NCBI GenBank assembly: GCA_964398985.1
Contig: CAYNOS010000016.1
Coordinates: 1 to 51,516, forward strand
DNA: 51,516 nt
Origin: CAYMRL01 sp964398985
GTDB taxonomy: Bacteria; Deinococcota; Deinococci; Deinococcales; Trueperaceae
Direction: 5' to 3'
This document shows, piece after piece, positions 40,916 through 48,970 of this stretch (position 1 is its first letter; every line of letters begins with the position of its first letter). Both the position numbers and the translations under genes were made by a program. The notes beneath the pieces are model-generated. The model saw only the letters and a program-made list of their open reading frames with translations, was not told the origin of the DNA and made no database searches.

Positions 40916-41886
40916 CCGCGGCCGCCCGCTACGACGGCAGTGCCGGCCGGCGAGAAACCCAGCGGGGTCTCCTGGAAGTCGGTCAGCACCTCCCTGACCG
41001 CTTGCTGCTGCGACGCCGGGCAGCACACGTAGAAGTAACCGCCGACCTTGCCGCCGGGGAACTGCACGGCCACGCCCAGCGACGCGAGGCGCGAGCGCAC
41101 GGCTGCCACCAGCTCGCTGCGGAAGTCACCTGGGAGCCGCTCCTTGAGCCGCTGCTGCTCGCCGACGCCGCGAGCCACCGCGGCCAAGTCGCCGGCCTCG
41201 AGAGCCGACGTCAGCTCGCCGGCCAACGCCTTGATGTCATGCAGCACCGGTAGCGAGAGCGCGTAGTCGTCCGACAGCTTCGCCAGCGAGCTCTTGGTGC
41301 TCGCCTTGACGCCGGTCGCGAACATCAAGGTCGCGGCCTCCAGGCGCTCGAGGAAGCCGTCCGGCATACGCACCGCTGCCGCCGAGACCTTGGGGCCGGC
41401 GTAATCGAGCCTCACGAGGCCGCCGCGGGCGCAGACGTGCGGGTCGTGATAGCCGGAGGCGCCGCCAAGCCGCTCGACCTCGATCTCGGCGGCCTCGGTC
41501 GCCAGTTCGGCCGCCGTCGGCCACTCGCCCTTGAGGCGTCGGAGCGCGTGCAGCAGCGAGACGCACATCGCGCCAGAGGCGCCTAGGCCGCTGTTGCCGC
41601 TGACATCGAGGGCGATCTCGATCCTGAGCGGTGGGAACGTGGCATCGACGACCGCCAGCGCTTCCCTGACCAGCTCGTGCTCGATGTCGCGCGCGCGCGC
41701 GTAACGCTTCTCGACGCCCTCGGCCACCACCTCGAAGGCGCCGCTCGGGCTCACCGCGACGCGCACGTCGACGCCGAGCCGGATCGTGACGCTGACGGTC
41801 ACGCCTCCGAACTCGGTGGCGTAACGCTTCACGTCGGTGAGTCCGCCCGCCAACGGCAGCCGCAGCGGGGTGCGGACGTGGATCAA
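40912..41886 (-). CDS. GHMP-family sugar kinase (HddA-like)
   Basis: A 324-residue GHMP kinase. The N-terminal motif is RTPLRLPLAGGLTDVKRYAT, close to heptose-7-phosphate kinase HddA and fucose kinases. The ATP loop is VSGNSGLGASGAMCVSLLHA (P-loop GLGASGA). The C-terminal motif is FPGGKVGGYFYVC. It should phosphorylate C1 of a sugar or sugar phosphate, which the nucleotidyltransferase encoded just upstream would then activate. The start is TTG 41886, overlapping the upstream stop as TTGA. The frame is open further upstream, but that part is antisense to no homology and overlaps the transferase gene. Confidence 0.82.
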   Translation of the reverse strand: MIHVRTPLRLPLAGGLTDVKRYATEFGGVTVSVTIRLGVDVRVAVSPSGAFEVVAEGVEKRYARARDIEHELVREALAVVDATFPPLRIEIALDVSGNSGLGASGAMCVSLLHALRRLKGEWPTAAELATEAAEIEVERLGGASGYHDPHVCARGGLVRLDYAGPKVSAAAVRMPDGFLERLEAATLMFATGVKASTKSSLAKLSDDYALSLPVLHDIKALAGELTSALEAGDLAAVARGVGEQQRLKERLPGDFRSELVAAVRSRLASLGVAVQFPGGKVGGYFYVCCPASQQQAVREVLTDFQETPLGFSPAGTAVVAGGRG

Positions 41887-42626
41887 GCAGCTTCCTTGGC
41901 GAGCGCGTCGGCGTACTCGAGCACGCGCTTGACCACCGCGCGCACGTTGTCCTCTGGCGTCGGCAGCGTGCCCCCCAGGTGCAGCCACTCGGCCGACTCG
42001 ACGTAGCCGACCTCGATGCCGGCATCGATGCTGTGCTGCAGGTTGACGAGGACCCTGACCTCCCCGCTGCCGGCGCGCACCTCGCCGATGGTCGCCAGGA
42101 CCTCGGGGCCGAAACGCCACAGCCCGACGTCCAGCAGCGGACCCGCACCCTGCCAGCAGCGGACGACGCGTTCGCCGGCGACGGTGGCGCGGATTGCCGG
42201 CGGTTCGCCCGGTTCCCCGAGCCCCAAGGTGACGACGTTGGCGAGCGGGTGGCGGTCAACCTCCCGGAAGAGCGCGGCCGGCACGAACGAATCGGCCTGC
42301 CAGACGATCGCCGCGGCGGGCGCGGGGAAGTCGGCGAAGGCGAGAGATAGCGCATGCCCGGTACCGCGCCGTTCGACCTGCTCGACGTAGTGGATCCTCA
42401 GACCGTTGAACTCGTCCCCGAAGTAGTCGCGCAGCTGATCGGCGTGATGGCCGACCACCAGGCTGAGCCGGTCGCGACCGACGTCGCAGACGCCCGAGGC
42501 GAGCAGTTGCTCGAGGGTGTGCTCGAGGAACGCCTTCAAGCCGACCGGGTACATGCACTTCTGCAGATAGCGCCCGAGCCGCCCGAGCCTGGTGCCCTGC
42601 CCGGCGGCCAGACAGATGAACTCCAT
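41883..42626 (-). CDS. Sugar-1-phosphate nucleotidyltransferase
   Basis: A 247-residue protein of the NTP_transferase family. It begins MEFICLAAGQGTRLGRLGRY, with the nucleotide-binding GxGTRL motif, and the catalytic lysine is in LQKCMYPVGLKAFLEH. The metal-binding Asp is in AIVWQADSFVPA. It would make an NDP-sugar from the product of the adjacent GHMP kinase; base and sugar cannot be told. ATG 42626 is chosen because the fold begins there and TACCTT lies 7 nt upstream; the longer frame is discarded. First gene of a two-gene operon. Confidence 0.85.
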   Translation of the reverse strand: MEFICLAAGQGTRLGRLGRYLQKCMYPVGLKAFLEHTLEQLLASGVCDVGRDRLSLVVGHHADQLRDYFGDEFNGLRIHYVEQVERRGTGHALSLAFADFPAPAAAIVWQADSFVPAALFREVDRHPLANVVTLGLGEPGEPPAIRATVAGERVVRCWQGAGPLLDVGLWRFGPEVLATIGEVRAGSGEVRVLVNLQHSIDAGIEVGYVESAEWLHLGGTLPTPEDNVRAVVKRVLEYADALAKEAA

Positions 42627-42633
42627 GGACGGC

Positions 42634-42639
42634 AAGGTA
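42634..42639 (-). promoter_or_regulatory. -10 box TACCTT for the nucleotidyltransferase operon (leaderless)
   Basis: On the minus strand TACCTT ends 7 nt before the ATG at 42626. The plus-strand gene at 42702 is divergent from it. Confidence 0.45.
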
Positions 42640-42701
42640 TCACCTGACGCGCGGGGCCAACTCAGCATCGGGCGCGCCGGCAAGCCGTAGAGTTACTGCT
42701 C

Positions 42702-45197
42702 GTGACGACCAGACTCGCAGCCGGTACCCGCACGCGCCAGCACCTCATCATTCTCGCGGCCACCGCTTGGTTGGCCGTGGCTGGGTTCGCCGGACCCGCA
42801 GGGTTCTTCGGACCCGCCGGGCACGCCGGCGCCCAGACGCCCCCCGAGCCCCAGAGTCTGTTCGACGCGCTCGAGGCCTCCTTGACGGAGCTGCCGCGCG
42901 AGCGCTTCGAGCTGGCGGCGCTGTTGACGTCCATCACGACCGCCCTGCCAGACGGCTCCGACCGAGCCCTCGCCATCTTCGCCTGGGTTCGTGACGAGAC
43001 GGGACTGGTGCCGTACCGCGGCGTCCTCAAGGGACCTGCCGGCATGGTTCTGGATCGGACCGGCAACAGCCTGGACCGCGCGCTGTTGCTCCGCGAGTTG
43101 CTGCTGGCCGCCGGCGAAGAGGCCGTTCTGGCCACGGCCGAACTCGACGCCGCGGCCACCGCGAGCGTGAGCGCGGCGCTCAGGACCGCTCCCGCCGCAG
43201 CCGCCAGCCTCGGCGACCCGGCTGCCACCACCCAGGTGCTGGCCGAGCGCATGGCCGCCGAGTTCGGGGCCGACGCGCAGGTCGTGCAGGAGCGGCTGCT
43301 GCAGGTCGAGCACGAGCAGCGCGCGTTGCTCGCAGAGCTTCAGGAGCGCACCGCGGCCCAGAGCGCGGCGCTCGCCGACCTGCTGGCGGACCGCTTGGAT
43401 GCCAGCTCCGGCGTTGACGACGCGGCGCTGCTCCGCGATCACTGGTGGGTGCAGATCCAGCGCGATGGCGCCTGGCTCGACCTCGACCCGACGCTTCCGG
43501 ACGCTGCAGCGGGCGAGACTCTGGTGGCCGCCACCGCGCGCTTCGGCCCCACCTCGCTGAGCCAGCTGGCGGCCATCGACGGCGCCTGTCGCGACCTCAC
43601 CTGCGGCGAGCGACTGCACAGCGTCGTCATCCGGGCGCTCAGCGAGAAGTGGGACGGCAGCGCGTACAGCGAGGAGGAGCTGCTGTCCGTCGAGCTGCTG
43701 CCGGCCGAGCTGTTGGGTCAGACGATCGCGTTCGCGGCCGTGGCCGAAGACTGGCCTGAGGACCTCGACCTGTTCGAGACCACCCAGCCGGCGGCCGAGC
43801 TACGGGCGGCGTTGACGGCGACCGAAGCCTGGCGCCCGGTCCTGTCCGTGGGCGGCAACAACACCGCCGGGATCATCGTCAACGACGACGGCACGACCAC
43901 GACGCCCGGCGGCGGTGGCGGCCCGGGTGGGCTGGGTGGCGGCGTCGGGGGGCTGTTCGGAGGCTTCGGCGGCGGCGGTGGTGGTTCCGAGAGCGAGCTC
44001 ACCGCGCTGTGGCTCGAGTTCGAGGTGCGCGTGCCCGGCAGCGAACCCGCGACCTTGCGCCGTGCGCTGTTCGACGCCGCCGGTCCGGCCGCCAGGGCCG
44101 CCGGCGAAGGGCCGGAGCAGAGCGGCGAGGCGCTGCGCCTGGCGCGCGCCACGGCCTTGGCGGGCGAGACGCAGCTCGGCCTCCACCCAGCGGCGCTTCA
44201 CCCGGCCGCGGTCAGCGCGTCGGCAGCCAATCGTCTGCTGGCCGAGCAAGACGCCTGGCTCGAGCTCTACTACGCCGGAGCCGGCGCCGACCCCGCCGTC
44301 ATCCAGGGGCGTCAGAACGCGATGGCCGCGCTGGTGTCGCCGCTCGAGTCGTTCGCGGTGCTCAGCGCCGAGACCGAACGCTCGCCGGCGCTCGCCGGTC
44401 TCTACCAGAACGCTCTCAGCGTCATCTTGTTCCACCGCGGGCTGGACAGCGAACTCCAGCCGTTCTCGGCGTTCGACCTGGTGCATCGGCCGGTGGCCGC
44501 GCTCGGCGACGGCTCCGCCGTGACCCACGGCGTCGCCGATGGCAACCTCGAAGCCTTGCTGCAGCGCAGCCGCGGCGGCGCCGCGACGGGCGAGGAGGCG
44601 CGCGTCAACGCCGTTGCCGAGGCCTTCGCCGCCGACCTGGCGAGCGGCCGACCGTGGCGCCTGGCGACGACCGCCGCCGAGCTCGATGCGTTCAGCCCCG
44701 GACTCGGCGCCGACCTGCGCCAGCGCGCTCTCGACGAGTTGGCCAGGGGCAAGCTGATCATCGCCCCGGAAAGCGGCGCCGATGATGGTGGCGCCGCCGG
44801 CTTCTGGCTCGTCGACCCGGCCAACGCGACGGTGCTGGCCCTCGGGGACCGCGGCTGGGGTCAGGCGATGACCTCTTACGCCGAGACCACGAACGTCGTG
44901 CTGCAGCTGCGCACCGTGATCAACATGTACGCCTCCATCGGGCAGTGCCTCGGCATCGCGTTGACGATGCCGCTGCGCGGCGAAACGGGCGTCAGCGAGG
45001 AACTGGCGCAGTGCGTCTTCAGCCTCGTGTGCTCGCAGATCACGACCGCGGTCTCATCGGTCCTGAAGATCGAGACCGACTGGACCAGCGTGATCCTCTC
45101 GGCGACGATCGACGCGCTGTGGGGCGGCGTGCCGGAGGCGGGACCGAGCGCGGGCGGCCTGTGCGGGGGCCTGTGGAAGCGCTTGGCGGGCAACTGA
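42702..45197 (+). CDS. Large secreted transglutaminase-like protein lacking the catalytic Cys
   Basis: An 831-residue exported protein (signal segment LIILAATAWLAVAGFAGPAG). Residues 80-145 and 245-265 look like a split transglutaminase core: RALAIFAWVRDETGLVPYRG, then DRTGNSLDRALLLRELLLAA, where relatives have a Cys after Gly-Asp/Asn (here Ser 123). HWWVQIQRDGAWLDLDPT supplies the His (247) and Asp. A Gly-rich stretch (about 403-430) separates this from a long C-terminal part I do not recognise, which ends in a Cys-containing region (GQCLGIAL, QCVFSLVCSQ). Probably a non-catalytic or Ser-variant surface protein. GTG start; TAGAGT lies 8 nt upstream. Confidence 0.68.
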   Translation: MTTRLAAGTRTRQHLIILAATAWLAVAGFAGPAGFFGPAGHAGAQTPPEPQSLFDALEASLTELPRERFELAALLTSITTALPDGSDRALAIFAWVRDETGLVPYRGVLKGPAGMVLDRTGNSLDRALLLRELLLAAGEEAVLATAELDAAATASVSAALRTAPAAAASLGDPAATTQVLAERMAAEFGADAQVVQERLLQVEHEQRALLAELQERTAAQSAALADLLADRLDASSGVDDAALLRDHWWVQIQRDGAWLDLDPTLPDAAAGETLVAATARFGPTSLSQLAAIDGACRDLTCGERLHSVVIRALSEKWDGSAYSEEELLSVELLPAELLGQTIAFAAVAEDWPEDLDLFETTQPAAELRAALTATEAWRPVLSVGGNNTAGIIVNDDGTTTTPGGGGGPGGLGGGVGGLFGGFGGGGGGSESELTALWLEFEVRVPGSEPATLRRALFDAAGPAARAAGEGPEQSGEALRLARATALAGETQLGLHPAALHPAAVSASAANRLLAEQDAWLELYYAGAGADPAVIQGRQNAMAALVSPLESFAVLSAETERSPALAGLYQNALSVILFHRGLDSELQPFSAFDLVHRPVAALGDGSAVTHGVADGNLEALLQRSRGGAATGEEARVNAVAEAFAADLASGRPWRLATTAAELDAFSPGLGADLRQRALDELARGKLIIAPESGADDGGAAGFWLVDPANATVLALGDRGWGQAMTSYAETTNVVLQLRTVINMYASIGQCLGIALTMPLRGETGVSEELAQCVFSLVCSQITTAVSSVLKIETDWTSVILSATIDALWGGVPEAGPSAGGLCGGLWKRLAGN

Positions 45198-45257
45198 ACT
45201 AGGCGCCTGGGCCGGAGTCCTGGTGCGGAATTCCCCAGGTCGCGTGCTCCGCGGCGT

Positions 45258-45263
45258 TACGGT
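45258..45263 (+). promoter_or_regulatory. -10 box TACGGT for the SulP gene (leaderless)
   Basis: TACGGT ends 6 nt before ATG 45270, favouring that start over the GTG codon directly ahead of it. Confidence 0.5.
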
Positions 45264-45269
45264 TGAGTG

Positions 45270-46832
45270 ATGGCACTTCCCGCCACGCCCAGCCCCGACC
45301 CGAACGGATCGGTGGCGAGGCCGGCGCCACCGGCGCCGCGTCTGCGAGCCCTGCGGCCGCCGTTCGACGACATCGTCGCCGGCGTCACGGTGGCGCTGGT
45401 GCTGGTGCCGCAAGCGGTCGCCTACGCGTCGCTGGCGGGTCTGCCGCCGGTCACCGGGCTGGTGGCGGCGACACTGCCGCTGCTGGCGGCGGCAGCGCTC
45501 GGCTCGAGCCCGATCCTCCAGACCGGCCCGACCGCCCTGACGGCGCTGTTGACCCTCGGCGTGCTGGCGAGCTCGTTCGTGCCCGGTACTCCTTCGTTCG
45601 TGCAGGCGGCCGCGCTCCTGGCGCTGCTGGTGGGCGTGGCCCGCATGCTGGCTGGCTTCTTCGGCATCGGCGGCATCGCCTACTTCATGAGCCTGCCGGT
45701 GCTCCGCGGCTTCACCTCGGGCGCCGCTCTGCTGATCGTCGCCACCCAAGTGGCCGACGCCTTCGGCGTCAACGCCCAGGGGATGAACGTGTGGCGCGGC
45801 GTGTGGGCGACCTTCACCAACCCGGGCTCGTGGAACTGGGTCGCACTGGCGCTGGCTGCGGGGACCTTCTTGCTGCTGAGGGGGCTGAGGCGCGCGTCGC
45901 CACTCCTGCCTGGCGCCCTCTTCGCGGTTGCCATCGGCATCGCGGTCTCCCACCTGTTCGGTAACCCGGTGCCGGTCCTCGGCCCGATCGCGACAGCGTT
46001 CCCGCTGCCGACACTCGACCTCCCTTGGCAACACACCGGCGGTCTGGCGCTCGGCGCTGCGGTGATCGCGATCGTCGGCTTCGCGGAGCCGGCGGCCATC
46101 GCCCGCACCTTCACACCGCCCGGCAAGTACTGGAACGCCGACCGCGAACTCCTCGCCCAAGGCGCGGCGAACCTCGTCAGCGGGCTGTTCCGCGGCATGC
46201 CGGTCGGCGGCAGCTTCTCGCGCTCGGCAGTCAACCAGCTGGCCGGCGGCCGCACGCGCCTCAGCGGCGCGGTGGCGGGACTGGCGGTCATCGCTTTCTT
46301 CCCGTTCGCCGGCATGCTCTCCGAGCTGCCGCGAGCGGTGCTGGCGGGCATCGTGATCGCCGCTTCGACCTCGCTGCTGCAGCTGCGGCCGCTCATCGAG
46401 CTGTGGCGTTACGCGAAGCTGCAGGCCACCACGGCCTTGGCCACGTTCGCGCTGACCCTGGTGCTGGCGCCGCGGATCGACTACGCGGTCGTGCTAGGCA
46501 TCTCGCTGGCGCTGTTCACCCACCTGTACCGCGAGGCGCAGCTCGGGGTCCGCGTCGAGCGCGAGGGTGCGGTGGTCAAGATCGTGCTCGAAGGCGTCCT
46601 GTGGTTCGGTTCGATGCAGGCGCTGGAGAAGACGCTGATTCGTTTGGAAGCCAGCCTCGGCGGCGTCGAACGCGTCGTCCTCGACGTCAGCCGCATCGGG
46701 CGCACCGACTTCTCCTCGTTGATGCTGATCAACGAGACCTCCGAACGCCTGAAGCGAACCGGCGTGGACGTCGAAGTCGTTGGACTGCACGGCCGCGGCG
46801 AGATGATCATGGGCCGCATACGCCGCGGCTAG
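45270..46832 (+). CDS. SulP family anion transporter with STAS domain
   Basis: A 520-residue SLC26/SulP transporter. Membrane-domain signatures are GVTVALVLVPQAVAYASLAG, VTGLVAATLPLLAAAALGSS, and the conserved FRGMPVGGSFSRSAVNQLAG. About residues 430-515 form a STAS domain (VVLDVSRIGRTDFSSLMLIN). The family carries sulfate, bicarbonate or other anions with H+ or Na+. Sulfate fits the yeiH gene elsewhere in the window but is not shown. It converges on a universal stress protein gene, with a hairpin between. Confidence 0.9.
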   Translation: MALPATPSPDPNGSVARPAPPAPRLRALRPPFDDIVAGVTVALVLVPQAVAYASLAGLPPVTGLVAATLPLLAAAALGSSPILQTGPTALTALLTLGVLASSFVPGTPSFVQAAALLALLVGVARMLAGFFGIGGIAYFMSLPVLRGFTSGAALLIVATQVADAFGVNAQGMNVWRGVWATFTNPGSWNWVALALAAGTFLLLRGLRRASPLLPGALFAVAIGIAVSHLFGNPVPVLGPIATAFPLPTLDLPWQHTGGLALGAAVIAIVGFAEPAAIARTFTPPGKYWNADRELLAQGAANLVSGLFRGMPVGGSFSRSAVNQLAGGRTRLSGAVAGLAVIAFFPFAGMLSELPRAVLAGIVIAASTSLLQLRPLIELWRYAKLQATTALATFALTLVLAPRIDYAVVLGISLALFTHLYREAQLGVRVEREGAVVKIVLEGVLWFGSMQALEKTLIRLEASLGGVERVVLDVSRIGRTDFSSLMLINETSERLKRTGVDVEVVGLHGRGEMIMGRIRRG

Positions 46833-46844
46833 GGGCCGTTCCGA

Positions 46845-46860
46845 GGCCGACTGTTCGGCC
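46845..46860. terminator. Small hairpin between convergent genes
   Basis: GGCCGA-CTGT-TCGGCC is a perfect 6-bp stem with a 4-nt loop between the SulP stop and the Usp stop; it could end transcription from both sides, though no U tract follows. Confidence 0.45.
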
Positions 46861-46865
46861 AGTGC

Positions 46866-47315
46866 CTACTCGTCCTCTTCGATGCCCTTCACCATCAGGA
46901 ACGGCTTCTCGGAGCGGCGCAACGCCCCTTCGGCCACCGAACCGAACATCCAGCGGTTGAAGCCGGAGCGGCCGTGGGTGCCCATGACGACGGCGTCGAC
47001 ATCCTTGGAAGCCTCGGTGATCGCCTGAACCGGGTCGCGGTTCTCGATCAACGTGGCGGTGGCCTTCACCCCGGCCTCCTTGGCCTTCGCGAGCGCGTTC
47101 TCCAAGATCTCCTTGGCGCTGTCCTTGAGATCCTGGTAGAGCTGGGCTGCGTACGGCAGCGTCTCGGGCGTCGCGTAGCCGGCCGCCAGGGGATTCTCGA
47201 CCACGTGCAGGAAGACGACTTCGGCGCCCATCAGCTTCGCGAGGCCGAGGCCCTGCTCGAGAGCGCGCTGGGAGGTGGGACTGCCGTCGGTCGGCATCAA
47301 GATGCGCTTGTACAT
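46866..47315 (-). CDS. Universal stress protein UspA, ATP-binding type
   Basis: A 149-residue single-domain Usp. It opens KRILMPTDGSPTSQRALEQG, and the nucleotide-binding G-2X-G-9X-G-S motif is GTHGRSGFNRWMFGSVAEG (residues 111-129), so ATP or another nucleotide is probably bound. Usp proteins help survival of stress, starvation and membrane-energy loss. AGGAGG lies before the ATG. Divergent from the next Usp gene, with 157 bp between them. Confidence 0.92.
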   Translation of the reverse strand: MYKRILMPTDGSPTSQRALEQGLGLAKLMGAEVVFLHVVENPLAAGYATPETLPYAAQLYQDLKDSAKEILENALAKAKEAGVKATATLIENRDPVQAITEASKDVDAVVMGTHGRSGFNRWMFGSVAEGALRRSEKPFLMVKGIEEDE

Positions 47316-47377
47316 GGTGGTGACCTCCTGTGGAGCCCCGCCGGCACCTGACCCTTCAGTCGGCCGCAGTCTGGCTC

Positions 47378-47390
47378 TAGCACAATGCTA
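47378..47390. promoter_or_regulatory. Palindrome TAGCA-CAA-TGCTA between divergent Usp genes
   Basis: A 5-3-5 inverted repeat in an AT-richer part of the intergenic region; it may be an operator for the minus-strand Usp gene. TATCAT at 47450-47455 is a likely -10 for the plus-strand gene. Confidence 0.35.
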
Positions 47391-47472
47391 AGTCTAAAGA
47401 GGGCTCGAGGAACGGGTCGAGCGTCCCTGCGGACGCCGGCCATCGCGGCTATCATTGGTCGGGAGGCACGAA

Positions 47473-48309
47473 ATGCGCTTGCTACACCCGACTGACTTCT
47501 CGCACACAGCAGAGGCCGCTCTCACCGTCGCCCGCGACCTCCACGACCGGTTCGGTGGCTCGCTGCATCTGGTTCACGTGCAGCAGCGCTTCGGGTCCTC
47601 GTCGGGTCACGCGATCAGGCCGCAGCTCGACAGCCTCAACCCGCACCTGACAGCGCGCCAGGAGGAGGAGCGGACCGAGGAGGTGCGGCGCCTGAGGGAC
47701 ATGTTGGCGCACCTTGCCAGCCCGGATGGGACGACCGAGCTGCGCTGGGGCGAACCGATCCGTGAGCTGCTCGACATGCACGAGCAGTACGACCTGGTCG
47801 TGATGGGCGCCCATGGCGCCAACCGCTTCGACCAGTTCTTCCTCGGCGGGGTGGCGGGGCGCTTCGTCAGACGCAGCCGCGTCCCGGTGATCACGGTGCG
47901 CGAGGAGTCGCAGACCAAGACGGTCAAGCGCATCCTGGTGGCCACGGACTTCGGGGACGCGTCGAAGCACGCCCTCGAGTTCGCGCGCAAACTGCACGCC
48001 AGCGGGATCAAGCTGATGCTCGCTCACGTCATCGACGACGTCAGGGTGCAAGAGGATCCGACATACATCCACACCGCCACCGACGCGCTCGACCTGGCCT
48101 CCAAGGGGATGGCAGAGCGGCTGATCATCCGCGAAGGAGACCCAGCCGTCGTTTTGCCCGCGCTGGCCCTGGAGGTCGGAGCCGACCTGGTCGCCATCGG
48201 TCTGCGCAGCCACCGGGCGGCCGCAGGTCTGCTGCTCGGCAGCCGCGCCGACGCGCTGATCCGCTCGAGTCAGGTGCCGGTGCTCAGCGTTCCGTATGTG
48301 ACCGGTTAG
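47473..48309 (+). CDS. Tandem-domain universal stress protein
   Basis: A 278-residue protein with two Usp domains. The first (about 1-140) begins MRLLHPTDFSHTAEAALTVA and has GAHGANRFDQFFLGGVAGR. The second (about 150-278) begins VKRILVATDFGDASKHALEF and ends GLRSHRAAAGLLLGSRADAL. Both have glycine-rich loops at the nucleotide site. Likely a stress-related nucleotide binder. The start is ATG 47473 because GGGAGG lies 6 nt upstream; TATCAT at 47450-47455 would give a short leader. It converges with the membrane-protein/pgm operon. Confidence 0.88.
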   Translation: MRLLHPTDFSHTAEAALTVARDLHDRFGGSLHLVHVQQRFGSSSGHAIRPQLDSLNPHLTARQEEERTEEVRRLRDMLAHLASPDGTTELRWGEPIRELLDMHEQYDLVVMGAHGANRFDQFFLGGVAGRFVRRSRVPVITVREESQTKTVKRILVATDFGDASKHALEFARKLHASGIKLMLAHVIDDVRVQEDPTYIHTATDALDLASKGMAERLIIREGDPAVVLPALALEVGADLVAIGLRSHRAAAGLLLGSRADALIRSSQVPVLSVPYVTG

Positions 48310-48322
48310 GCCAGGCCGCTCG

Positions 48323-48970
48323 CTAGAAGCGCTTGGGGGCGTCTCCAGAAGGCGGGGGCAGTGCGGGTGGACTCGTTCGCTGCCGCCACACCAGGAAGCC
48401 GCCGGACGCCATCAGCGCGACCGAGATCAGCACGCCCACGGCCTGCCCGGCCAGCACCGCGATCAACGCCATCACCGCGAACCCGGCGGCGCCGCCGAGC
48501 GACCAGCTGGGAGCGTGCTGCTCGCGTCGGAAGTACACGACCGCCAGGGCCGCCGCCACGCCTGCGAACAGCAACCAGAGCGTGTCGAAGCGCGGAGCGA
48601 TGCGCTCGATCACCGCCAAGGTCCCCATGCCCAACAGGGCGCCGGCGCCGACCAACGACCACCACTGCCCGCCGCCCCTCAGGTAGTACGCGAGCAGCGC
48701 CGCGCCGCCGAAGAGGAGCAGCAGCGCGCCGCCCCAGTTCCCCACGAACGTCGCCGCGGCGATGGCGAAGAACGCGAGCCCCGGGAAGATCGCCCACCAC
48801 CAGCGCGGTCCACGCAGGTGCGCCGCTATGAAGGCCGCCCCGGCCAGCACCAGTATCAGCCCCCACAGCCAGCCGCCGCTCCCGCCGACCCAGCCGAGGC
48901 GGTCGAGGAGCGACACGATCCCAAGCCCGATGAGCACGGCCGGCAACCACGCCTTCAAAGTCTCGTTCAT
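48323..48970 (-). CDS. Hypothetical membrane protein, pgm operon
   Basis: A 215-residue protein with about six or seven membrane segments. It starts LKAWLPAVLIGLGIVSLLDR and GWLWGLILVLAGAAFIAAHL, in the manner of small DUF5668/LiaF-like membrane domains, and is rich in Gly and Trp. The C-terminal tail is Pro-rich (SPPALPPPSGDAPKRF). No function can be given. Its ATG overlaps the pgm stop by 4 nt (ATGA), so it is translated with pgm. Confidence 0.7.
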   Translation of the reverse strand: MNETLKAWLPAVLIGLGIVSLLDRLGWVGGSGGWLWGLILVLAGAAFIAAHLRGPRWWWAIFPGLAFFAIAAATFVGNWGGALLLLFGGAALLAYYLRGGGQWWSLVGAGALLGMGTLAVIERIAPRFDTLWLLFAGVAAALAVVYFRREQHAPSWSLGGAAGFAVMALIAVLAGQAVGVLISVALMASGGFLVWRQRTSPPALPPPSGDAPKRF

